A stretch of 64,000 bases of DNA, taken from the NCBI RefSeq assembly GCF_000764645.1, contig NZ_JRGK01000015.1, forward strand, positions 1 through 64,000, in the 5' to 3' direction. Source of the stretch: Aeromonas finlandensis (GTDB lineage Bacteria > Pseudomonadota > Gammaproteobacteria > Enterobacterales > Aeromonadaceae). This document shows positions 34,199 to 42,476 of the stretch, one piece after another (positions within the stretch are counted from its first letter, which is position 1; the number at the start of each line of letters is the position of its first letter). The translations under genes and the position numbers were made by a program. A model generated the notes under the pieces. It was not told the origin of the DNA and made no database searches. It worked only from the letters and a program-made list of their open reading frames with translations.

Positions 34199-36571
34199 AT
34201 GCAGCCGGTACCCAACCTTTTCTCCTATCCCCGCTATTGGGCCGAGTGCTACGGCACGGCGCCCTTCCTGCCCATGTCCCGCAAAGAGATGGACAAGCTG
34301 GGTTGGGACAGCTGCGATGTCATTCTGGTGACGGGTGATGCCTATGTGGATCACCCGAGCTTCGGCATGGCGGTGATTGGCCGCATGCTGGAATCCCAGG
34401 GCTTTCGGGTCGGCATCATCGCCCAGCCGGACTGGTCATCGAAGGATGACTTTATGCGCCTGGGCAAACCGAACCTCTTCTTCGGGGTCACCGCGGGCAA
34501 CATGGACTCCATGATCAACCGCTACACCTCCGATAAAAAGCTGCGCCACGACGACGCCTACACCCCGGGGGATGTGGGCGGCAAGCGGCCGGATCGCGCC
34601 ACCCTGGTCTATACCCAGCGCTGCAAAGAGGCGTTCAAAGAGGTGCCGGTGCTGATCGGTGGCATCGAGGCGTCGCTTCGCCGCATCGCCCACTATGACT
34701 ACTGGTCCGAGACCATCCGCCGCTCCATCCTGCTCGATGCCAAGGCCGATATCCTGATTTACGGCAACGCCGAGCGGCCGCTTATCGAGGTGGCCCACCG
34801 CATCGCGGCGGGGGAGAGCATCGACACCATGCAGGACATTCGCGGCACCGCCGTGATCCGCAAGGAGCCGCTGCCGGGCTGGAAAGGGGTGGATTCAAGC
34901 AAGCTCGACCAGATTGGCCGCATCGATCCCATCATGAACCCCTATATGGAAGGGGCCCCATGCTCGGACGACGCCACCGAAGCGGCTCCGGCCGCCCAAG
35001 CCGCCCAGCCGGTGCTGGTGCAGCCGCCAAAGCCCAAGCCGTGGGAAAAAACCTATGTGAAGCTGCCAGCGTTCGAGCGGGTGAAAGAGGACAAGGTGCT
35101 CTACGCCCACGCCTCGCGCATTCTGCACCACGAAACCAACCCCGGCTGCGCCCGCGCCCTGTCGCAGGCCCACGGCGATCGCATCATCTGGGTCAACCCG
35201 CCTGCCTTCCCGCTGGAAACCGACGAGATGGATGGCGTATTCGGCCTGCCCTACCAGCGGGTGCCGCACCCGGCCTATGGCAACGAGAAGATCCCGGCGT
35301 TCGAGATGATCAAGACCTCGGTCAACATCATGCGCGGCTGCTTTGGCGGCTGCTCCTTCTGCTCCATCACCGAGCACGAAGGGCGCATCATCCAGAGCCG
35401 CTCGGAAGAGTCGATCCTCAAAGAAATCGAAGATATCCGCGACAAGGTGCCGGGCTTTACCGGCGTCATCTCGGATCTCGGCGGCCCCACCGCCAACATG
35501 TACCGCTTACGCTGCAAGAGCCCCAAGGCCGAGCAGACCTGCCGTCGCGCCTCCTGTGTCTGGCCCACCATCTGCCCGCACATGGACACCGACCACAGCC
35601 CGACCATCAACCTCTATCGCAAGGCGCGCGACCTCAAGGGGATCAAGAAGATCCTCATCGCCTCCGGCGTGCGTTACGACATCGCGGTAGAAGATCCGCG
35701 CTATATCAAGGAGCTGGCCAAGTATCACGTCGGCGGCTACCTCAAGATTGCGCCGGAACACACCGAGGAGGGCCCGCTCTCCAAGATGATGAAGCCGGGC
35801 ATGGGCAGCTACTACCAGTTCAAGGAGCTGTTCGACAAATACTCGAAAGAGGCGGGCAAGCAGCAGTACCTGATCCCCTACTTCATCTCCGCCCACCCGG
35901 GCACCACCGATGAAGACATGGTGAATATGGCGCTGTGGGTGAAAGAGAACCGCTTCAAGCTCGATCAGGTGCAGAACTTCTACCCGTCGCCGCTCGCCAA
36001 CGCCACCACCATGTATTACACGGAGAAAAACCCGCTCAACAAGGTGAGCCGCACCGGTGGCGATGTGTTCGTGGTCAAGGGTGAGCGCCGTCGCCGCCTG
36101 CACAAGGCGCTGCTGCGCTACCATGACCCAGCCGGTTGGCCGATGATCCGCGAAGCCCTGCTTGCCATGGGCAAGGGCCACCTGATTGGCAACGGCCCCG
36201 GCTGTCTGGTACCGCCAGAGGGTAGAAACGAGCGTGCCGCCAGCGGCAAGGGCATGAAACCGGCCCTGACTCGCCATAGCAACATCAGTCACCAGCGTGG
36301 CAATGGTGGTAATGGCACAGGTAACAAGGCAACGGGCGGCAAGCCGGTGGGTTCCCAGCTGCAGAAAGGGGCGGGTAATGGCAAGCCCGTTTCGCAAGGT
36401 ACAGGTCAGGGCGCAGGTCAGAGTGCAGGTAAGAGTAAACCGACCGGTAAACCCGCCCACAAGGGTAAAACCCCGACCCGTGCTGGCTCCTCCAAGCCGG
36501 GTGCCAAACCCGCTGCTCAGGGCAGCAAGCCTGCGGCCAAAGGGAATGGTGCCAAGCGACCGGCTCGGTGA
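34199..36571 (+). CDS. ygiQ: YgiQ family radical SAM protein
   Basis: A 790-residue protein of the UPF0313 family. Residues 1-230 form a cobalamin-binding-like N-domain ([29 protein letters not shown]). The radical SAM core carries the cluster motif CFGGCSFC near residue 383, then TRRASC-like cysteines ([17 protein letters not shown]). [22 protein letters not shown] follows. The enzyme activity is unknown. The last roughly 120 residues are a low-complexity, strongly basic Gly/Lys/Pro/Ala tail ([18 protein letters not shown]). The ATG at 34199 has AGG eight bases upstream. A damaged copy of the tail recurs at 37334-37550. Confidence 0.92.
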   Translation: MQPVPNLFSYPRYWAECYGTAPFLPMSRKEMDKLGWDSCDVILVTGDAYVDHPSFGMAVIGRMLESQGFRVGIIAQPDWSSKDDFMRLGKPNLFFGVTAGNMDSMINRYTSDKKLRHDDAYTPGDVGGKRPDRATLVYTQRCKEAFKEVPVLIGGIEASLRRIAHYDYWSETIRRSILLDAKADILIYGNAERPLIEVAHRIAAGESIDTMQDIRGTAVIRKEPLPGWKGVDSSKLDQIGRIDPIMNPYMEGAPCSDDATEAAPAAQAAQPVLVQPPKPKPWEKTYVKLPAFERVKEDKVLYAHASRILHHETNPGCARALSQAHGDRIIWVNPPAFPLETDEMDGVFGLPYQRVPHPAYGNEKIPAFEMIKTSVNIMRGCFGGCSFCSITEHEGRIIQSRSEESILKEIEDIRDKVPGFTGVISDLGGPTANMYRLRCKSPKAEQTCRRASCVWPTICPHMDTDHSPTINLYRKARDLKGIKKILIASGVRYDIAVEDPRYIKELAKYHVGGYLKIAPEHTEEGPLSKMMKPGMGSYYQFKELFDKYSKEAGKQQYLIPYFISAHPGTTDEDMVNMALWVKENRFKLDQVQNFYPSPLANATTMYYTEKNPLNKVSRTGGDVFVVKGERRRRLHKALLRYHDPAGWPMIREALLAMGKGHLIGNGPGCLVPPEGRNERAASGKGMKPALTRHSNISHQRGNGGNGTGNKATGGKPVGSQLQKGAGNGKPVSQGTGQGAGQSAGKSKPTGKPAHKGKTPTRAGSSKPGAKPAAQGSKPAAKGNGAKRPAR

Positions 36572-36603
36572 GTTTGCTGATTGGAAAGCGATAGAAAATA
36601 AAA

Positions 36604-36630
36604 AGGCGACCGGATGGTCGCCTCTTTATT
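36604..36630. terminator. Terminator between ygiQ and the lipoprotein gene
   Basis: AGGCGACC-GGAT-GGTCGCCT with CTTTATTT (plus) and TTTTTATT (minus); usable in both directions. Confidence 0.75.
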
Positions 36631-36645
36631 TCTGTTGACGATAGT

Positions 36646-36972
36646 TTATTTACAGACGATTTCTCGGGTTAATACATTGTAGGGCATGCTTATGTCTACG
36701 CCTTTGTAGTATGCAGGAGAGGTGTATGTATCCATCTTGTTATCATCAATGTATTTAAATCCAGAGTGCCCGCATAATGATGCTGCTTTTTCATCGACTT
36801 TATCTATCATCGATTTTGTGGAGGCAAATATATTTCCTGAAGTTTCTACTTGATAATGACCTGGACTAAGTTCTACAGAGCGAGCTGGAAACATTTGAGC
36901 ACAGCCAAAGGTAAATATTGCCGGTAGTAAAAACAAGTGTTTTCTCGTAACTAATTTAGCTACATAATTCAT
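36646..36972 (-). CDS. Putative small lipoprotein of unknown function
   Basis: A 108-residue protein. It starts MNYVAKLVTRKHLFLLPAIF and has a lipobox-like FTFGC followed by AQ, so it may be lipid-anchored. The mature part (ELSPGHYQVETSGNIFASTKSMI, AASLCGHSGFKYID) has one further Cys pair member in CGHSGF and one at the C-terminal IVCK. AGAGGATAG precedes the ATG. The gene is clearly more AT-rich than the neighbouring core genes, which suggests acquisition. I recognise no family. Confidence 0.65.
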   Translation of the reverse strand: MNYVAKLVTRKHLFLLPAIFTFGCAQMFPARSVELSPGHYQVETSGNIFASTKSMIDKVDEKAASLCGHSGFKYIDDNKMDTYTSPAYYKGVDISMPYNVLTREIVCK

Positions 36973-37009
36973 ATTAACTATCCTCTTTGGTTTATTAATG
37001 AGGAATCTG

Positions 37010-37215
37010 GTACACCCACCTTTCTGTTTGAAGCGTAATGTCATCAAATCTCACGCTACCACCCGTGGATTACAGCTTCCAATATGCACCTTGCCCCGCG
37101 CTGGCAGTAATCCAACGCAGCTCCATAGGTTCTGGATGGCCATTGTAATTCAAACGGAGCTGCTTCAGTGAGCGTGAATGGAGGTTATCATCAGAAATTT
37201 ATCATTTTTCTGCAC
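37010..37215 (+). repeat. Accessory-region repeat, copy 1
   Basis: This block contains CACCCACCTTTCTG, then GCTACCACCCGTGGATTACAGC, TTCCAATATGC, CGCGCTGGCAGTAATCCAACGCAG, GGATGGCCAT and finally ATCAGAAATTTATCATTTTTC. It matches 37556-37747 over its length, with the middle best conserved. There is no convincing protein frame. Confidence 0.7.
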
Positions 37216-37333
37216 CAAATCACTCTGTCGATCGATTACGAATGGTTGTTCCATCTGATGACGAGACGACTCTGTGCTGGCAGGGATGAGCGGTCTCAAA
37301 AGAAAATAGATCAGGGATTCCCACCGTTTTGAT

Positions 37334-37550
37334 GACAAGCCGCTGGGCTCCGAGCTCAAGCTGGGTAAAGGGAACGGCAAGCCCGCCGCGCAAGTGCAGG
37401 TAAGGTCAAACCGACTGGCAAGCCCGCCCATAAGGGCAAGGTGCCGACCCGCGCCGGTTCTGCCAAACCCGCGGCTCAGAGCAGCAAGCCTGCGGCCAAA
37501 GGAAATGGTGCCAAGCGACCAGCACGGTAATATTTCTTGATTGGAAGGAG
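37334..37550 (+). pseudogene. Displaced fragment of the ygiQ 3' end
   Basis: The bases translate as DKPLGSELKLGKGNGKPAAQ and then, after a small deletion that changes frame, [20 protein letters not shown] through [14 protein letters not shown] and a TAA at 37528-37530. These are close matches to the C-terminal tail of YgiQ ([53 protein letters not shown]). Even the non-coding bases after the stop (CTTGATTGGAA) match. No radical SAM body or start precedes it. It is a non-functional remnant of another ygiQ 3' end. Confidence 0.85.
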
Positions 37551-37555
37551 AAATC

Positions 37556-37747
37556 AGGGACACCCACCATTTTGAGCAATGGGTAATGCTACCGCCCGTG
37601 GATTACAGCTTCCAATATGCTCCCTTGACCCGCGCTGGCAGTAGTCCATCGCAGAGCAACGGGTTCTGAATGGCCATGATAAGCCAAATGAAACTGTCTA
37701 CGCGAGACTTAAAGTGATGTAACTATCAGAAACGTCTCGTTTTTTTA
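37556..37747 (+). repeat. Accessory-region repeat, copy 2
   Basis: Direct repeat of 37010-37215: CACCCACCATTTTGA, GCTACCGCCCGTGGATTACAGC, TTCCAATATGC, CGCGCTGGCAGTAGTCCATCGCAG, GGCCAT, TATCAGAAACGTCTCG and then a run of seven Ts. CGAGAC at 37703-37708 can pair with GTCTCG at 37734-37739, so the unit ends like a transcript terminator. The following bases to 38005 show no gene, only GC-rich dyads such as the one at 37934-37963. Confidence 0.7.
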
Positions 37748-38005
37748 CCCCTATCAAACTCTTCTTGCTCTGCGACCTTGCTGCCAACCGGACGGTGATC
37801 GGGCGTTGGTTGCTGGCCATCTTGCGGCCATGGCCGGGTGCTGGAACCCCTCAGAGTGTTTTACTGGTGCAACGCATAACTGAATGTCTGTTGCGCAGCT
37901 GGAACAATCAAGGGGCGGTGAGGGCAGGGCAACAGGGGCGGGGAGGGGAAAGCCGCCCCGCCGATCTGAACCATGGCATGGCCTACAAGGCAGCAAGCGG
38001 GCGAG

Positions 38006-38224
38006 TTATTCGATACGCACCACATCGGGATGGGCGGCGCTGGCGGCTTCGTGATAGATATCGTCAAGCCAGCGCGGGATCTCATCCTCGGTCAGAAAGT
38101 CGGGAATAATCACATCGCGGATGCGCGAGTATTTGCGCTCGGGCAGGCTGACGTTAAACAGCAGCCACTGCTCACCCTCCCGTTTTACGCCGACCAGTCG
38201 GCCAAAGACGCTGAATATCATCAT
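38006..38224 (-). CDS. Small conserved protein (DUF7661-like)
   Basis: A 72-residue soluble protein beginning MMIFSVFGRLVGVKREGEQW, followed by ERKYSRIRDVIIPDFLTEDEIPRWLDDIYHE. The pattern of a short beta start (xxFxVFGRxVGVxREGxxW) and an acidic helical end resembles small proteins I associate with DUF7661; that family call is tentative. AGGAG lies seven bases before the ATG. The function is unknown. Confidence 0.6.
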   Translation of the reverse strand: MMIFSVFGRLVGVKREGEQWLLFNVSLPERKYSRIRDVIIPDFLTEDEIPRWLDDIYHEAASAAHPDVVRIE

Positions 38225-38345
38225 GGCAATACTCCTGAATGCTCCTGCTCCTGCTCCTGCTTGTGCTGTGTCTGCGCGGCTGTGCCTGTTGTGTGCGGCT
38301 ACCTTGCCGCGCTCGGTTATCCCCTTGGCCGCCTGAGTGCCTTCT

Positions 38346-39005
38346 TCAATACCACGCTAATATGGCATCGAACATACGGGTATGGGTCACTTGCAGGTTT
38401 GCCGCCTTGGCAGACATGGCAGCGCTATAGAGCTGGACGCCGCGTTCGTCATGACACTGCACCAGATAGCTTTTATGGCGACAGGCTCCATAGAGGGAGA
38501 GGCTTTTTCTCGTACAGTGGCCGAGAAACAGCGCGCCACCAAGGCCGATCATCAGGCCGGATATATCCAGCAGATTGGTATCCAGCAGATTGATATCCAT
38601 CAGATTGACGGCGGGCAGGGCAAATTGTGCCTCGGCTTGCAGGGCGAGTTCATAAAGCGACCCGGCAAACGTGGTGCCGCAGAGCAGCAGTTTGAGGCGG
38701 GCGAGGGTGGTGAGTTTTGTCTGCATCAGTTGTGGCGAGACAAAATAGAGGTTCTCCAGATGTCGTCTCTGCTCCGTTACGATGTTCCCGCGCACATTGA
38801 CATCCACTTCGACCAGGGTCGATTCGCGATAGACCAGTCCCTCTTTTTCCCACACGGTCGCCAGCATAGCGACCAGCACGGGGTAGATAATCATGGCCAG
38901 ACCGAGATAAATAGGAATGGCAGTGTATCCGAGGGATAGCAGCCCAATTGACAATATTGCGAATATATAGGGAGACAGGGCTGACACTGTAATTGATGAT
39001 TTCAT
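38346..39005 (-). CDS. Predicted membrane protein of unknown function
   Basis: A 219-residue protein. There are two N-terminal hydrophobic helices (YIFAILSIGLLSLGYTAIPIYLGLAMIIYPVLVAMLA overlapping two spans), then a soluble central part (VEVDVNVRGNIVTEQRRHLENLYFVS). A later hydrophobic stretch (ARLKLLLCGTTFAGSLYELAL) and a Leu/Asp-rich repeat follow (LMDINLLDTNLLDISGL). The start at 39005 is my choice; an upstream ATG at 39062 exists. I recognise no family. The stretch 39006-39367 upstream holds only the terminator of the next gene. Confidence 0.55.
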   Translation of the reverse strand: MKSSITVSALSPYIFAILSIGLLSLGYTAIPIYLGLAMIIYPVLVAMLATVWEKEGLVYRESTLVEVDVNVRGNIVTEQRRHLENLYFVSPQLMQTKLTTLARLKLLLCGTTFAGSLYELALQAEAQFALPAVNLMDINLLDTNLLDISGLMIGLGGALFLGHCTRKSLSLYGACRHKSYLVQCHDERGVQLYSAAMSAKAANLQVTHTRMFDAILAWY

Positions 39006-39280
39006 CGTTATATATCCATAAATAACGCGATTTATAAGCGTGGCAAGCGCACTGGCAATCATTGCCGCCGCCCATAAATGGCTGTTGCCAAATATGGTTG
39101 CATGGTTGCAGTGATGGCTTCAGACAGCAGCAATCAATCCCGGCGAATCGCCTGAAATAGACGATCCCCATGCTTTGCCATAGAGATAAGAGCGCCATAG
39201 TAAGCCAAACGAGGCCGCTGTGACTGTGACCCGCGTTTGAAATGAAATCACAATCTGTCGCCGCTCCGGCGCCCGCCATA

Positions 39281-39311
39281 TAAAAAGCCCCGAGAGCAGG
39301 CGCTTTCGGGG
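39281..39311 (-). terminator. Terminator after the SDR gene
   Basis: On the minus strand CCCCGAAAGC...GCTCTCGGGG is followed by CTTTTTA. Confidence 0.75.
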
Positions 39312-39367
39312 AAGAGGAAAATCATCGACAAGGTATTACAAAGGCAGTGGGTCAGACCTGAAAAAGA

Positions 39368-39976
39368 TCAGGCATCGACATAGAGCACCTGGCCGCTAAT
39401 AAAGCCATCGACGGAGCGCTCAAACGCTTTGCCGACCAGGGCGCCCGGCACCGGCTGGAAGCCCGGCATCATCTCGCCATATACGTCCCACGCCTCTTCC
39501 AGTACGGTCGGGTTGACCACATTGATGCGGATGCCGCGGGGCAGCTCGTGGGCCACGCACTGGACAAAGGTATCGATGGCGCCGCTGGTGGTGGCATCGG
39601 CAATCGCCAGCGGGATCGGCTTGATATTGAGGATGCCGGAGATCAGGGTGAAGGAGCCCCCCTGATTGATGTAGTTGAGGCCGACATTGACCAGATTGAT
39701 CTGTCCCATCAACTTGCTCTGGATGGTGGTTTGCCACTGTTCGTCGCTCATCTCGCCAAAGGGGGCGTATTCGCAATAGCCAGCGGTATTGACCACCGCA
39801 TCGAAGGAACCGACGTTTTGGTAGAGCCGCTCGATAGACTCTCTGCTGGTGATATCCACCTGAAAATCACACCCCTTGCCGGAGCGGCTGGCGGTAATCA
39901 CTTTGTGCTTGCCCAGACCGCTGAGGGCGGCTTGCCCCATTTTTCCCTGAGCACCAATCAGAATGACAGTTTTCAT
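39368..39976 (-). CDS. Short-chain dehydrogenase/reductase
   Basis: A 202-residue SDR. The nucleotide-binding loop is VILIGAQGKMGQAAL (a G-x3-G-x-G variant). DITSRESIERL, VNTAGYCEYAPFGEMSD and the helix ending in HELPRGIRINVVNPTVLEEAW are present. The usual SDR Tyr-x3-Lys is not present as YxxxK: the corresponding segment after SGILNIKPIPLAIADATTSGA has no clear Tyr/Lys pair, so catalysis may differ. It is divergent from a LysR regulator that probably controls it. Confidence 0.8.
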   Translation of the reverse strand: MKTVILIGAQGKMGQAALSGLGKHKVITASRSGKGCDFQVDITSRESIERLYQNVGSFDAVVNTAGYCEYAPFGEMSDEQWQTTIQSKLMGQINLVNVGLNYINQGGSFTLISGILNIKPIPLAIADATTSGAIDTFVQCVAHELPRGIRINVVNPTVLEEAWDVYGEMMPGFQPVPGALVGKAFERSVDGFISGQVLYVDA

Positions 39977-40021
39977 CGTTAACCTCGCTTTGCTGGAAGA
40001 GCTGCAAGGTTAGAGAGCCAC

Positions 40022-40062
40022 TGATACAATGTAAATCATGGGTGATTTGTATGTGATACAAC
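40022..40062. promoter_or_regulatory. Operator-like dyad between the SDR and LysR genes
   Basis: AAATCA-TGGG-TGATTT is a perfect core (about 40034-40049), flanked by ATACA on the left and TGTAT/GATACA on the right. It sits in the short divergent promoter region, as expected for a LysR-type binding site. Confidence 0.45.
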
Positions 40063-40081
40063 TGAAATTGGTGAGGTGAGG

Positions 40082-40963
40082 GTGGAGAAGATCGATATCA
40101 GGCAGATGCGGGTGCTGGTGCTGCTGGTCAGATACAAGAGTGTGTCGCGGGTGGCCGAGCTGCTGGAGATCTCCCAGCAGGGGGTGAGCAGCCATCTGAA
40201 AAAGCTGCGCGATCTCTTTCCCGCCGAGCTGTTTATCCGCCAGAGCGCCGGGTTGCAGCCGACCGATTACGCCTGCGAGCTGGCTGACAAGTTCGAGCAG
40301 ATCCTGGCCGATATCGACGGGGTCTTTGTGGCTGCCCCCTTCAATCCTGCCAGCAGCGAGCGCACCTTCAAGGTGATGGCCAACGAGTATGCCCAGCTTG
40401 CCATTATTCCAAGGCTGGCGAGTGCCCTGCGACGTCAGGCGCCCTCCATCCGGCTCGATGCGGTGGATTTTCAGGCCGAGCTGCATCTTGATGCGCTGGC
40501 CAGCGGCGAGACGGATCTGGTGATTGGCTTTGATGCCTATATCGACCCGGGGTTGCTGCGCGCCACCCTGCGCCGGGACCACTACTGCTGCGTGCTGCGC
40601 CAGGACTCCCGATATCTTCCGGACAGCGCCCAGCCGCAGGATATGGCGGCCATCCCCTTTGTGCAGTTCGCCAACAGCGTCGGCAATTTTGAAGGGCAGA
40701 TGAGCCCGCAGCAGGTTGCCCGCTCGGCGGTGGCGACGCTCCCCTGTTACACCTCGCTGCAAGCCTTTATGTCGGTCAATGACGTGGCGGCCTGCATTCC
40801 GTCGGCCATCGCCGCCCTCGGGGATTTTCGCACCGTAGCGATGGCCGGGGCGCCGCAGCAGTTCGAGGTGGTGGTCGGCAGACACCGGAAAAGCCAGGGA
40901 AATCTGGCCATCGAGTGGCTGGCCGAGGTGATTAAGTCGGTCAGCGCCCTTACGCCCAGATAA
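40082..40963 (+). CDS. LysR family transcriptional regulator
   Basis: A protein of about 293 residues. The N-terminal winged HTH is DIRQMRVLVLLVRYKSVSRVAELLEISQQGVSSHLKKLRDLFP, followed by the periplasmic-binding-like effector domain (FKVMANEYAQLAIIPRLASALRRQ, GETDLVIGFDAYIDPGLL). The GTG at 40082 follows GAGGTGAG and fits the family start; an in-frame GTG at 40076 is possible. The effector is unknown. The divergent SDR gene is the likely target. Confidence 0.85.
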   Translation: MEKIDIRQMRVLVLLVRYKSVSRVAELLEISQQGVSSHLKKLRDLFPAELFIRQSAGLQPTDYACELADKFEQILADIDGVFVAAPFNPASSERTFKVMANEYAQLAIIPRLASALRRQAPSIRLDAVDFQAELHLDALASGETDLVIGFDAYIDPGLLRATLRRDHYCCVLRQDSRYLPDSAQPQDMAAIPFVQFANSVGNFEGQMSPQQVARSAVATLPCYTSLQAFMSVNDVAACIPSAIAALGDFRTVAMAGAPQQFEVVVGRHRKSQGNLAIEWLAEVIKSVSALTPR

Positions 40964-41091
40964 AGTCGCCGCTTGCAGAGAAAGGCTGCCGCCAGCCTGC
41001 GCGGTAACGGCAGGCTGGATCTGCGGGGGAAATCCTGCGATGGTGCGGGCAGTTATCCGCTTATCCCGTTATCGAGTGAAAAGGAGTTGAG

Positions 41092-42006
41092 ATGCGCATT
41101 GCCATGATTGGTCTGGGGGATATCGCCCAGAAAGCCTATCTGCCGCTGCTGACGAGCAATGAGCGGGTAACGCCGCTGCTCTGCACCCGGAGTCCATCGG
41201 TGTTGGAGAAGCTGGCCCGCCAGTATCGGGTCGCCGAGAGCTTTACCGATGTGGCAGCCCTGCTGGCAAGTCGCCCCGATGCCGTGATGATCCACGCTGC
41301 CACCGCGGTGCATCGCGAGCTGGCCGAGCAGTGCCTGCGCGCAGGGATCCCCACTTTTGTCGACAAGCCGCTGTGCGACACACTGGCCGAGGCCGAGGAG
41401 CTTGCCAACCTCGCCATGGCGCAGGATTGTGCGCTGTTTGTCGGCTTCAACCGCCGCTATCTGCCCGCCATGGATGCCGCCCGTGCCCAGCCGCTCACCG
41501 AACTCAACTGGCAGAAGCATCGCTTCGCCCTGCCGGGGCAGGCGCGGGATTTTCTGTTCGACGACTTTATTCACGTGCTCGATAGCCTCTGCTTCTATGG
41601 CGGCGCGCCACAGGGGGATTTTCAGGCGGTGCTGCGGCCAAGTGCCCAGGGCAAGCGCTTGCTGGCCGGGGTGAGCGTCAGCTGGCAGAGCGGGGATCGC
41701 GCCATCAGCGGCAGCATGAACCGCAGCGCCGGGATCACCGAGGAGCGCATCGATGCCTACGGCGACAATCTCTCCCTGCACCTTGAGAACTGCACCCGCG
41801 GCATCATCGCCCGCGACAAGCAGGTGCAGACGCTCGCCCCCAACGACTGGCAGCCGGTGCTGGCCCAGCGCGGCTTTGCTGCCATGCTGGAGCACTGGTA
41901 TCAGCAGATTGAGATCGGCAAGGCTGATAGCGAGCTGATCGCCTCCTACCTGCACGGTCACCGGCTGGCGGAGCAGTTGGTGGCGCTGGCTGACAAGCGG
42001 GAATAA
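41092..42006 (+). CDS. Gfo/Idh/MocA oxidoreductase, MviM/YceM-like
   Basis: A 304-residue NAD(P)-dependent oxidoreductase: the Rossmann start IAMIGLGDIAQKAYLPLLT, the nicotinamide-binding FVDKPLCDTLAEAEEL (EKP-type motif as DKP), and FVGFNRRYLPAM. DFIHVLDSLCFYGG supplies the catalytic His region. The wording follows E. coli YceM (MviM). The substrate is unknown. AAGGAG lies before the ATG, and a strong terminator lies downstream. Confidence 0.82.
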   Translation: MRIAMIGLGDIAQKAYLPLLTSNERVTPLLCTRSPSVLEKLARQYRVAESFTDVAALLASRPDAVMIHAATAVHRELAEQCLRAGIPTFVDKPLCDTLAEAEELANLAMAQDCALFVGFNRRYLPAMDAARAQPLTELNWQKHRFALPGQARDFLFDDFIHVLDSLCFYGGAPQGDFQAVLRPSAQGKRLLAGVSVSWQSGDRAISGSMNRSAGITEERIDAYGDNLSLHLENCTRGIIARDKQVQTLAPNDWQPVLAQRGFAAMLEHWYQQIEIGKADSELIASYLHGHRLAEQLVALADKRE

Positions 42007-42068
42007 GGCTGGCTGGAAGCCTGAGATATATGAATGGGAGGTGCGCGAAGGTAGCGCACCAAACACAA

Positions 42069-42096
42069 CGGGGGCCGCAGTTGCGGCCCCCGTTTT
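42069..42096. terminator. Bidirectional terminator
   Basis: ACGGGGGCCGCA-GT-TGCGGCCCCCGT with TTTT. It lies between the convergent oxidoreductase and tusE genes. Confidence 0.85.
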
Positions 42097-42102
42097 ACGG
42101 GA

Positions 42103-42453
42103 TCAGATACATTTCACCGGCTTGGGCAGGCCGCCAATCTTGGTCGCCTGCTTGGCGGGCCCTTCCGGGAACAGCTTGTAGAGGTAGCGGCTGTTGCCCT
42201 TCTCGGGGCCGTACTGTTTCTCCATCGCCTTGACCAGCGCGCGGATGGCGGGGGAGGTGTTGAACTCCAGATAGAAGGCGCGCACAAAGCGCACCACTTC
42301 CCAGTGCGGCTCCTCCAGCTCGATCCCCTCCTGCGCAGCCAGCACCAGCGCCAGCTCCTCGCTCCAGTCGTTGCTGTTGAGCAGGTAGCCCTTGGCATCG
42401 GTCTCGATGAGTTGGCCGTTGAATTCCAGCTGATGTTTTTCGGACGCAGACAT
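42103..42453 (-). CDS. tusE: Sulfurtransferase TusE (DsrC family)
   Basis: A 116-residue protein of the DsrC fold. It takes persulfide sulfur from TusBCD and passes it to MnmA for 2-thiouridine in t[30 protein letters not shown] near the N-terminus and the C-terminal KPVKCI with the conserved penultimate Cys are diagnostic. There is no second Cys ten residues upstream, so it fits TusE rather than dissimilatory DsrC. It lies 23 bases from yccS. Confidence 0.93.
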   Translation of the reverse strand: MSASEKHQLEFNGQLIETDAKGYLLNSNDWSEELALVLAAQEGIELEEPHWEVVRFVRAFYLEFNTSPAIRALVKAMEKQYGPEKGNSRYLYKLFPEGPAKQATKIGGLPKPVKCI

Positions 42454-42476
42454 GGGGCTCCTCGCTAATGGGGCTA

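Noticed and set aside
37165-37563. A 132-codon minus-strand frame over the ygiQ remnant
   Set aside because: The plus strand encodes a recognisable copy of the YgiQ tail, so this frame is antisense to a remnant.
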